NCBI GenBank assembly: GCA_964035545.1
Contig: OZ037765.1
Span: 20,337,995 to 20,401,994, forward strand
From: Bugula neritina
Taxonomy: Eukaryota; Bryozoa; Gymnolaemata; Cheilostomatida; Bugulidae
Length of the DNA stretch: 64,000 nucleotides
Direction: 5' to 3'
Position numbers and translations under genes: made by a program. Every line of letters starts with the position of its first letter. Position 1 is the stretch's first letter. Below are positions 1-10,200 of the stretch, in pieces. The notes beneath the pieces were generated by a model that was not told the DNA's origin, did no database searches, and saw only the letters and a list, made by a program, of their open reading frames with translations.

Positions 1-300
1 AATATCAACTGATTTACTTGCGCATGGTAAAGCTTTATTCATTATTTCACAGACCTACTGTTTAACTGGATACAAAATACTAAAACTATCTATCTATCAT
101 CTAATTAGTTTCTATTTTCATTGACAAACAATTCATGATATCAAAGCTCAGCTACTGTATTCAGTTAATAATTGGGTGTACTTGTTACATTACTCAAGAT
201 AAATTGTTCACCGATAAACCGTGGATAATATTTCTGGGTAAAATTTTTCATGTGTTTAGGGCAATACTGTTTACCAACTAGAAACTGAAAACCTTTAAAC

Positions 301-3296
301 CTTTTTCTTTTCTTTCCAAGTTTTAATTGCGAGCCTTTTCTCTTCCTGCCTAGTGAGAAGCTCTCTGTACCATATCTCATGATCCCTCACTTCATTGGCA
401 GTCTTTGTTGGCAGCCTAGAAGTTGCCTCCCTTAGAAATTGGTCTTTCCCCTGCAAGTAGTGAACGCATTAGTCTAGCTAATGACAGAGATCTATGTTGG
501 TTTGTTGTTATGCCTAAGAAAAGCCAATCAGACATTATTAGGGAATCTACCTTGAACCGAACTCTCCACTTGAGAAAGGTGTTGTGGTCATACTCGTCCC
601 AGCCACCCCTGACACCCCCTGTATCTTCTAGAAATTTCTGTAATCATTCATATTTGGCATACAATATAAACAACAGTAAATAAACTTCCCTAAAAAATTT
701 TGTCTTACAAAACGTTCAGCTGACAGAGAGGTCACAATAAATATAAAAATCATAAAAACTTAGAAGACATTTAGTTTTTCTCTCAGTTACTATCAATGCT
801 TCTTTTGCTCCCCTTCAATTTATTTACCAACTTGGTAAAAGAGAATTTTTTAGTCATAGCCAGTAGAAATAAAAGACACATTACAAGGTAGAGACTTACA
901 GTATATTGTGCCACCTCAGGTGGCAGATTGCTAGTGACATCCTTAGCACCAGGTGGCTTAGAGGTCAAAGGTCGAGTGCTTGGAACTCGTTGGTCAGTCT
1001 CTGGCCATGATTCAAACTTCTTTTGTAAAGCGTTGACCTCATGAGAATGTTGGACTTCAGCTAGCATTAACTCTTCATATCTAAGCAAAACACATTTCAA
1101 CTTTTTCTATACATATAATTTCAACATCTGCACCAACAAACTCAAAACTCCTTTTACAAAAGCTGCCAACTAATGCAAATACGTACGTTTCCCTCTGGGC
1201 TTCTTTAAATAACATGATACTGCTTTCTATTTCTTCCATAATTACCTTGAGAGTCTCTAAAACTAAAAAGCATAGGTAAAATTCAATAAGTCAATATATT
1301 ATTTTTGCTTTCACCAATTTCATTGGCCTGCTTAGGAGTGACAAGCAAGTTATGATTAAGCAAGCCATTAGAAGAGTGTTGACTTAAAAATTACAACCAA
1401 AAGGTAAACTATTTCACAAGTCCTAGTTGTCCATCATTTACTTCAGCAGGATAAGATAATTTACTCCATTCATACTAATAGCAAATTTGTATTTCCACCA
1501 ACCACTAAATCATTGAACCAAGATACAACTACAAAAATGTATATTTATACAAAAGCATTTAAAATGATTATTCAATAGGATTTTAACGATTCATACAAAT
1601 AAATGACAAAATTAATTTACTCAACTCTCTCCTTATACTTGATTGCAGCATTTGAATACCAGCCCCCATACACTATAATAATCTTCTATGTAAACCAAAA
1701 GCTATATGATAGATCAAAACATTTTTATAGCAATACAGACCAGGGAAAGTTGTTTGACAAATCAAATAGAAATGCCAATGAGCCATGGAAAACCAGTGGT
1801 CAAGTCAAAAATCCTGTATTTTAAAAGTATAGTATAGCTTAGACTAAATGAAAGCTCATAGTGGTAACATTTCAACCAGGTTAATTAGTTGGAATACGGA
1901 TGGATGCTATAGTTAGATGTAATATTAAATTATAAAAGTATGTATGTAGCAGTATTTGTTATAGTCTATGTCTTACATTGAGGCGTTGGTTGAATGTTTT
2001 TCAGCTCATCATGAAATCTGCTCACCATTGACTTAAGCTGATAAACTTCCTTCTTGCATCTGATTCCTTAAATAAGAACACTAGAGTATAAAAGTTCAGC
2101 GAATAAAATTTCTTAAATTGCTCAGGTGAAAAAGCGGTTCACTAACAACAGGCTAACAAATAGCAGTTCTTACTTGAAGCTGCAGCTTACTAAAGTATTA
2201 CTCAAACATAAAGCTACACACGATAAATTTCTTTAATCAATTATTATAGATGGCTGGTAAGAACCTTTTAGAAATTGGAACTATGTTCCAACTGCATGTT
2301 TCTTATAAATTGTAATATAATTGTTTTGTTATAAAATAACCAAAAAATTATGACAATTGAGAATCTCAAAAATAAATTCTTCATGAATGACTAGCTAATA
2401 GATTCATTTATCTTCAGAAAAAAAACTATTTCAGTTCAATGAAATGGCAAACTAAAAAGTTGTCTTTTATTTTTCTTTTAGATATTCCATCAGGGCTGAG
2501 TATAATTTAGGACTACTTCAACTTTGCCGCTAGCTTCTAACTTGAAAACAGAACTTGAGGGCATTTATAATAAAAGTTACTAAATATAGTTATATATATC
2601 TTACTATCTTTATGATATGCCTGTGCATACTTAATATCACTTTCACAAAGTTCTTTAAATAAGCCTGGAGTCTTTTTATACAACTGAGCATCTTTTTCTT
2701 TTTCAAGTGCTTCTATTCTACAATATTACTATCATTTTAATTATTAGCATTGATTGATCAATATAATACAAAAACACACAATACGTGCTGTATATATATG
2801 GCGTACATATACATTGTACATATATACTGCACACACACGCACGAACACGCACACACACATATATAATATATGCAATCACCAGAGATAACATGAGATTGCG
2901 CCAAATGCAGGTTAAAGATTTTCCAGCTCAAAGTTGTTTCATGAATTAATTAGCTTTACAGAACTATAAAAACTACAAGATTTGCTAAAATTTTAACTCT
3001 TGAATCAATAACTTCAGACTGAGGGACTATAAGATTTCAAACTTCAAATACAAAAACAATCACTAGTTGCATTTGAAAAGTAGCAATCCTATTAATTTAT
3101 AAGTTTGTTATAATATTATTAATCAACGTTTAGCATTTCAGACTATACAAAATAAAAATCACATATAAAATACACAACATACTTACCTTGTATCTAACAT
3201 ATGAATTTCTTTAAATGCATTTTTTGTGGTTGCAACTTTAGCCATCCTATCATTAGTAGAGTTCAGTAACGCAATTTTTGACAACTTTATGTTGCA
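301..3296 (-). CDS. CCDC112: CCDC112-like coiled-coil protein, partial (3' end outside window)
   Basis: Seven exons join in phase on the minus strand: 3187-3296, 2605-2717, 1977-2066, 1187-1262, 900-1080, 551-637 and 301-450 (269 codons). The order of features matches vertebrate CCDC112: a lysine/glutamate-rich coiled coil with IQPTPQ followed by FLETLKVIMEEIE, then YEELMLAE, NLPPEV, a short exon reading KFLEDTGGVRGGWDEYDHNT, and finally EVRDHEIWYRELL and AIKTWKEKK. Family members are cytoplasmic coiled-coil proteins linked to centriolar satellites and cilia (family knowledge). The N-terminal exon was not found; the first exon here begins in phase 0 after an acceptor at 3297-3298. The last donor (GTTTAA, 295-300) is weak, and further C-terminal exons must lie left of base 1. 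All other borders are good, for example GTAAGT at 894-899. Sure of the family, less sure of the last border. Confidence 0.85.
2775..2875. repeat. Mixed TA / CA microsatellite
   Basis: A short stretch in a CCDC112 intron alternates between TATATA, ACATATAC and CACACACGCACG-type dinucleotide runs. It is simple-sequence DNA with no coding signal. Confidence 0.7.
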
Positions 3297-3388
3297 CTAA
3301 AACAAATTATCAACTATAAAACTAAATCAACTTGCATACCTGTTATACTTTTAAATTTATAATAATAGTATTAGTTATTACTTACAGT

Positions 3389-3576
3389 TATAGATTATGG
3401 GTTCATGTCGTTTCGTACACAAAATGGTCGTTTTGTGAACAAATGGCTGTACTCAAAATGAATAATGAATTGACCCCAAACCCAAAAAATAAATAAATAT
3501 AAAAAAATATACATTTTAGTTAATTTATATTGATGACTACGAAACGACCTGAAAAAATGGGCATTCATAGACTATA
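3389..3576. mobile_element. Small non-coding element with inverted termini (MITE-like)
   Basis: The left end TATAGATTATGGGTTCAT plus GTCGTTTCGTA is mirrored at the right end, TACGAAACGAC plus ATTCATAGACTATA, as an imperfect inverted repeat of about 30 bp. The interior is AT-rich and non-coding and carries a small TGGTCGTTTTGTGAAC motif. The size and structure suggest a MITE. No clear target-site duplication was found and the superfamily is unknown. Confidence 0.45.
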
Positions 3577-3609
3577 GAGTTAAAGTAAATTTAAATGTAA
3601 TACTAATAC

Positions 3610-4055
3610 CAACAGTAATAGTTATACTATTACTAGGTATTAGTATTAGTAAACTACTAGCATTACATTTACACTTACTTTAATTAAATTAAGATATATT
3701 AAAAAGTAGTTATGGTAAAAAGAATTTAATTTAGGTTTAGTAGTAGTAATACTTGCACTATCACCATGTGCTTATTCTGATTAGTATAAGACATAAGTTT
3801 TAGTATTAGTATTACTATTAGTATTAGATTTAGTATTACTATTACTATCAGTATTAAAGATTTATTTTTAAATGATTAAATTTAATATTACAATTATTGG
3901 TATTACTATTAGTATTACACTATTAGTTAGTAGCTACTATGGTTATTACCAAGTTTAATAAGTAATAGTTATACTAAGTTATAGTAGCAACTGAAAGAGT
4001 AATACTTATACAAATAGTAATAGTAATACTTAATCTTATACTCATACCGATACCT
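3610..4055. repeat. Degenerate TAGTAT/TAATAC trinucleotide-type array
   Basis: Hundreds of bases of irregular TAGTATTAC, TAATAGTA and TATTAGTAT steps, essentially permutations of (TAC/TAT/TAG)n on both strands, interrupted by unique AT-rich sequence. It directly follows the 3' side of the LINE fragment at 4080-4580. It may therefore have grown from a LINE 3' tail, which is inference. The same motif returns near 5.1 and 6.0 kb. Confidence 0.75.
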
Positions 4056-4192
4056 GTTGAATTTTTCTTCACACTAAATCACCCTGTTGGGTAGAAGGGG
4101 TGTGCCACATTTTTAATCATGGGTTACATGTATGTACTTGTGGTCAGTAAAGATATTTAAAAACATGTACAGTGAATGCAAAACAGGTGTGC

Positions 4193-4581
4193 TTAGCCTG
4201 TTTGTGGCAAGAGTGCAGTAAGGGACTGCGCTTTGGTTGCTGTAGTTGATCCAATGTTTAAATTGCTAATTGTCTGTGGTAGAAAACTATTGTAATATCT
4301 ATTTTGGTTGGCACTGGTAGAGTGCGGCATTCCTTGAGCTTGAGACCTAGTCTGAACTGTTGACAATATTTGTTTAACCAGGTAGTCATATGATTCAGTG
4401 AGTGCTGGGTGGTATTCCTCTTCAGCTAAAATTTGGAGAAGCAAACTGATGCGTTTACTTCTTCTTTTGAATGCTAATGGTATTATTCCAAGCTTTTCCA
4501 TAGCCAAATTCAAATCTGTCCGCCCTTTTAGTTTTAAGCCGCATATGCAGCGATGGTCATAGTATTTCTGTTACTTAATTA
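4193..4581 (-). mobile_element. LINE retrotransposon 3' fragment (C-terminal end of reverse-transcriptase ORF)
   Basis: An open minus-strand frame of about 125 codons ends at 4193. It shows the layout typical of the last part of non-LTR retrotransposon ORF2 proteins. A YDHRC stretch is followed by LAMEKLGIIPLAFKRRSKRI and LLLQIL (the usual leucine-rich, RR-containing helix), then TRSQAQG and NSFLPQTISNLN, which resembles the usual NSFxPRTIxxWN ending. The catalytic RT domain is absent, so this is a 5'-truncated dead copy. It is preceded by an in-frame TAA. Clade assignment (Jockey/CR1-like) is tentative. Confidence 0.55.
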
Positions 4582-4635
4582 AGTATTAGTATTACTATTG
4601 GTATTGTGATAATTTTGTGGGTTGAATAGAACTAT

Positions 4636-5098
4636 TGCCTGAACATGCTCTTTGTTAGAGAGAACAAGATGTGTTGTACAGTTGAAGCAATCTTTATTGA
4701 GTAGAATAATATAATACTTAAGGTCCTTTGCCAGTGAGCTCCAGTAGTAGACTGAACTACACTAGAACTTGCTGGCTTTTATATACAGCAAGAGATAGGG
4801 TTTTTCCTTTGTTGCCGATATCGGACTTCCAAAACGCCGACCTTCGGCACTTCGGAAGTCCGAAACGCCGAATTTCGGCGTTTCGAAACACCGACCTTCG
4901 GCATTTTGGGGCTTTCGGCAGCCCGAAATGCCGACTATCGGTATTTCGGCATTTCGGAAAGCCGAAATGCCGATCTCGGGCAACAACAGGAGAACATAAA
5001 TCAAACAAACACATGCAAAAAATCTACTACACAATTACAGCATTAAAACGATACGCAACAGTATTTATAATACTGATGCACGCTGTTATTTCAGGACA
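4636..5098 (-). mobile_element. Solo-LTR-like or TIR-bounded element
   Basis: The segment starts TGCCTGAAC and ends TTTCAGGACA. The borders extend to an inverted repeat CTATTGYCCTGAA at 4632-5102. Read on the minus strand it looks like an LTR: a repeat-rich 5' half, a TATATAAAAG box at 4776-4785, and about 80 bases later an AATAAA signal at 4693-4698. It ends shortly after. No direct target-site duplication is visible, since the flanks read CTAT/ATAG, and no primer-binding site follows. A non-autonomous DNA transposon is therefore the alternative. It carries no ORF with known function. Confidence 0.45.
4823..4977. repeat. Array of palindromic CCGAAATGCCGA-type units
   Basis: About ten variants of CGGCATTTCGG, CCGAAATGCCGA and GACCTTCGGCATTTTGG alternate in both orientations, with period near 12-17 bases. 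Because the unit is nearly palindromic, three frames stay open across it. The resulting ORFs of 85-124 codons are artefacts of the repeat. It is the most GC-rich patch of this intergenic region and lies inside the element at 4636-5098. Confidence 0.8.
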
Positions 5099-5109
5099 AT
5101 AGAGGATGA

Positions 5110-5400
5110 GAATCCATTACAGTATTCGTCATCTTCGTACTTATACTCATAGTCATAGTGATAGTGAGTTACTGTAACTGTTAATCGTAGACTCGTACTT
5201 ATACTGATACTCATACTGATAGTGATACTTATAGTCATACTGATAGGCATTGGCAATGGCATATGCCATATACTTACTCTTAGTAATTGTAATTTTAATT
5301 TATATTGATATTCATATTGTGATATTCATTATCATTATGATTATCATATTCATATTGATATTCATATTCATATTGATATTGTCATGATATTTAAAGTCAC
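5110..5400. repeat. Degenerate GATACTCATACT and GATATTCATATT arrays
   Basis: Two adjoining simple arrays. The first (5130-5240) steps through TACTGATACTCATACTGATAGTG. The second (5295-5390) steps through TATTGATATTCATATT. They are interrupted and non-coding. Confidence 0.75.
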
Positions 5401-5449
5401 ATTATTTACAATTAGTTTTTGCCTTACTAGAAATATTTTATAAGCAGCT

Positions 5450-5570
5450 CCGAGTTAGGGGCGACTCTGTGCAGTAGTTTAAAGTTCTCAAGTCTAGAGT
5501 TGGGGTTTCAAACCTAAATCCCAACTCCAAACTTGAAAATATCAAATAACTGCACTCGGAGCCGTTTATA
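5450..5570. mobile_element. Snap-back palindromic element (MITE-like)
   Basis: A 121-bp imperfect palindrome. The left arm runs CTCCGAG, then TGCAGTAGTTTAAAGTTCTC, then AGAGTTGGGGTTT. The right arm returns AAATCCCAACTC, CTTGAAAATATCAAATAA, CTGCA and CTCGGAG around a loop of about 7 bases. The left arm contains an extra insertion of about 15 bases (TTAGGGGCGACTCTG). A transcript would fold into one long hairpin. There is no ORF and no clear target-site duplication. Confidence 0.55.
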
Positions 5571-5944
5571 GAAAAACTCTTTTATTATTATTAGCATTAG
5601 AATAATTATGTTTGACGCGGTTTTAAAGACAGCTCGGGTGGGTTACAGCTAACTTTGCTGCACTAAAAATAATATATTTTCTAGTTCATTAGCTAATTCC
5701 CAACAATATCATTGTATAACCCAATGAAATACGCTATCTATATATTCCAATTCAGTGATTTATTCTATTTTAGTAGTTTGACCAATAGAAAGACATATCC
5801 GGTGGTATTTGGTCATCCAAAAAATGAAATATTAACACGCTGCCCATTACCATAACAACAGTTACTACAAGTGCAAGTTGAAGTTATTCATATTGACAAT
5901 CATAATGATAATCATTATGATAATTGAATTACATTAAGTTTAAC

Positions 5945-6155
5945 AATAAATAATATAAGTGAATTACTATTACTATTAGTATTATTATTACTATTGCTAG
6001 TACTACTACTGATAGTAATAGTAATACTAATACTAATAGTCATAGTGATAGTAATACTAATACTAATACTAATACTAATACTAATACTTTAATAGTGTTA
6101 CTGTAATACTAATACTAATAGTAATACTAATGGTAAAGTAATACTAATGGAGTAA
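5945..6155. repeat. (ACTAAT)n / TAGTATTAC-type array
   Basis: Near-perfect runs of ACTAATACTAATACTAAT at 6056-6090 sit within a looser array of TACTATTAGTATTATTA and GTAATAGTAATAC. This is the third block of the same sequence type found at 3610-4055. No other feature is seen between 6155 and 7100. Confidence 0.8.
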
Positions 6156-7205
6156 TGGTAATTTATTTTACTCTCACATTCATTCTCATTCTGTCTATAT
6201 TTTAATTTTGAAATTTAGTCTATATGTAAATAATTATTATTATAAACTATTGATATTTACTGGCAGATTCAAATTATTTGACTCTAGATAAAGTATTTAA
6301 GCATTGACTTTACTTGAGTATTTTTAATAACTTGGTTTAGTTAAAATTAAGCTCTTTCATAGTGAGATGAAGAGTATCAGTATCAACAGTGACATAAATA
6401 TTAAATAATTATAATTATAATGCAGTTATTCATGCCACAGTAATGACTCAATGAGTAATGTTTTTAAATAACTAGGCTTTTAAATAAAGCTAAAACTGAA
6501 ATTTTAAATTAAATATTTGCTATATTGATATATGTGTAACTATTTCTTTTGTCATTTTGTGCTATGTGTCTAATTTTTCACTAGTTACAAATTTGAAAGT
6601 TATATCATTTTAATAATTTCTAAATTATAGGAAAGTCTAGTTCACAAAATGTATGGTGTCAGTTAATTTTACACAAGACATCCATAAGACAATTTTACCT
6701 TCTTTTATCATGAAGTTTATATTTCTAGTTCACTTTTTTATATTAGTAAATAGATTACATAAAGAAATGCTTAAGTAATTGAAGACTTCTACTCATCACA
6801 TAATATTTAAACTGTGTAAGTTTTATTTAGTCTTTTTTGAAAACATGTGCTTATACAGTCAACGCTAAGTTAGCCCACATATTAAATAGCATTTGGTTTA
6901 CATCAAACTGACTTAGTTTAAAGTATAAACATACTTTGTTATCACTTTAAAATTTGGCTTTTTAAAAAACTCCAGTGTTTGAAAACATTAGTAAAATATG
7001 GAAGTTCTGACTTTCTCTATTCACATATTCACAGATGATCACAGTTTATTAGCTGTTCAAGGGATGCTGTAAAGAAGTTTGGAAAATAATTTTTATGTTC
7101 ATTTTTTAGGGTGATGGAGAAAATACACAACCAAAAAATGGGCTATGTAGTTAATCAGGTGCTTGAATAAACTGATTGGGATTAAAAGCAGTTTAATTTG
7201 TCTTA

Positions 7206-10200
7206 ATGGCTGACACCAAGGGATTGGAGATGGCTCCTTCACCTGATCTTGAGGCTAGAAATGTTTCTAACGAGAAGGTGAATGGAATAGAACATGAGAC
7301 ATTACTTGGTAAGTTGATTTTTGCAAAGTTTTGAATGGATACTTTTTATTAATCATTACTTTCAAGCCTTGTCAATTCAAGATATTTAGGTTTTCTCTTT
7401 GTGGGAATTCGTTTAGAAAACTTAGGTAAAGAACTTCTGGTGAAATGCTCTCCCAACATTTCCTGTATTTTTTCAAATGATCAACCAACTTTCATTGGTA
7501 GATTACAATTTTATTTTTGCTTCAATTAGCCTCATAGCAATTAGTCACATATTTCTTGCAAAAATTGAAGGACTTTGTGAACAACCTGGTAAATAATGCG
7601 TTCGCCGTTGTATTCACTCTGGTTGCAACAAAGCGCTAGGTTGTTTTTCTCTGGATCTAAAAGTTTTCAAAGTAGATGCGTTTTACCTGCAGTCCCTGAT
7701 AAGCTTGACACAGAGGCACATTCGGACAGACCTGAGGGACCAGAAACCAGTGGTTGTAGTATGGCCATTGGGAAAGTACAGTCCTCTGTATCCAACTTTT
7801 TCTCTCAGCATAAGGCCATTCTCACAAAAGTATGACTACTGTTGGTAACCAACTGTCTGGATGTTACAAAATGTTCATTATTGTTGTATAAAATAATAAT
7901 TTAGTTTTGGAACTGGAATTCTTAATATTATCTGTAGATTTACAAAATATATTTTTTTAGAAATAAATATCACAATGAATGCTAAATGCTGTGTTCACAT
8001 AAGTTTTATACATATTATGTTGGTCTAAAATTTAATAATATTAATTTAATTGAAAATCGTAATTCAATTTACAAAAATATTTTTTGAAAATGCTCATAAT
8101 TCAAATTGGCTGCTAACTGTGCTATTAAACTTAACTGCTTTCCACACACCATTCAGTAGCAAGTGTAACTATACTTTTTGCTGTTGTAGGGTGTTATCAA
8201 ACTAAAAATACCCTACAGTTTTAGTGCTCTATGGTTGTGCAGGCTGTTATCATCTACACATCTGTATGCAGGTATTCTGGATCCTCTTGACAGTTCTGTA
8301 TTCCGCGTTCTTGGTCTATGCCTGCTACCTGGATATAGCCAGAGCCAGAGTATTGATAATCCTCACGTGTCTCACTGCGTTTGTGTTACTTTATAAAATG
8401 TTCCGATCAAGCTGTACTGAGAAGTTTATGGAGACTTTCTACAACCCCGTGAAGAGGATCGTAAAGCCAAAATGGAATATAATTAAATGGTTTGTTATTT
8501 ATGAAGTACCTACAAATCTTTGATATACTGTGTTAGTACAGTGTTCCCTCCGTATCTCACTAAACTGCGGGGTCCCGAATCCTCGATTCATACCAGAGTG
8601 AAATACCAGATTTAACTCACGAATTTATTAAATTCGGTCATTTTGTCCCTATGTGCACATACATAAGCCTTCTCATGACCTATGGATTAGTGAAATATTG
8701 AGGGAGCACAGTATAGTAAATGTGAACCTAAAGCTGGCTGTTTCAGTTAGTTACTAGAAAAATAACTAATCATAATATTATGCTAAGTCTCATTGATGCT
8801 TTCAACGCTTCAATACTTCTACTACCAGTGCTTTGTTATATCAGCAGACTAATTGGTTTGAATCAAACCTTGGCCCTGATTGAATGATTACATTATATTT
8901 ACTCATTATTTGTAGTAGTAGTAATTTGTCTTTGAAGAGTGCTCTCTCATTAGTTCTATTCAGTATGCTATTTGTTTTGCAGTGAACAGGTAATATTAAC
9001 ACTGCAAATTAAGGCAATGTGTTAATTACAAGCAAGTTGTTCAGTTACTACTATATGGCATATGAAATTAGAATGTAGTTCACTGCTCATAGGTTTTTGT
9101 TATGCACTAGTACCAGTAGCCTAATATTGAAATGCTAACATGATAATATATGTTGTAGCAGTTCATCCTAACTATAAGTTTTTTCATTGACCAAATGCTT
9201 ACGTCGGCAACTAATCTGTGCATGTTTGCAGTCTAGAATCATGAATACAGTGCTTTGTTCTAGGAATATTTCAAAATTCTGTGTTTAGGGATAAATATTT
9301 GATCTTTTGAAGATAAAAAGTAGGTGTTGAAAATTTATACCTTTCATTGAAATTTATGGTCATTTAGAATTCAAGTGTTTCCCTGATCCACATTCTTACA
9401 AAAACTTATCTATAAGCACTGATGTAGCAGGCAAGCCGGCATCTAAAGTTTTATCAGTTGACAATATGATGGCAGTCTAGGGCAGCATTATGTGTTGTAG
9501 AAAGTTATTGTTGCGGAGAGTAATGAGCAATCTTAATTTATCCACTACTGCTCCTAAGTGCCCTATTGAGGGCGTATTAATATATTACTGGGTAAATTTA
9601 GTATATGTGACTCTTTTTTGTGCTTGGCATTATTTTTGCTCAAAGAATGTCATGAAGTGATTAAAGAAAGCTACCTAGGTGTAAATGGGCAAAATATTTT
9701 AATATATTTCATGAATTGCAAGAAATTTTTAGGCAATTTTTCTACGTTTGGCTATGTACTGTGCTTACTGCGGTGTAAGATTACTTTGCCTCTAAAGCTG
9801 ACTAAAGTCTTAGGTATTATCATGTAGTTGTTCACTTTGTAGGGTGTTGATAGCGTTGGTTGTGGTTAGTGTGGTGGTAGCTGTAGCGGTTCTGATTGGC
9901 AAGAATACAAGTCAGTACAGGGGACTGTTGGGCTTAGTGTTCTTCACATCAATCCTCTTTCTAACATCTCACAACCCCTCCAAGGTGTGGTATAGTTTAG
10001 TAATACTTGTGAAGGCCTGCCAGCATTGGAAAGCTTGAACGCATTTATTCCCAACAGGCGTATCTATTTGTAGAAACAGTGGAAAAATGTGATTTGATAT
10101 TTTCCATGAAGAAGCTTATCAATTCTTGATGAATACAAACTTTGTTGCGAAAATGCACATCACAATGTGTCCATCTATTCCTTTTTGAGGGGATGATTTC

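Noticed and set aside
165-380. Open frame of 71 codons, minus strand
   Set aside because: Out of frame with the CCDC112 exon 301-450, whose +1 frame carries the conserved EVRDHEIWYRELL sequence; this frame is a shadow and then runs into the intron.
1603-1824. 73-codon plus-strand frame
   Set aside because: Lies in a CCDC112 intron, has no family resemblance, and such frames are expected by chance in this much sequence.
4728-5102. Three overlapping frames of 85-124 codons on both strands
   Set aside because: They arise from the near-palindromic CCGAAATGCCGA array, which happens to lack stops in several frames. Peptides such as RHFGxPKCR repeat only because the DNA repeats.
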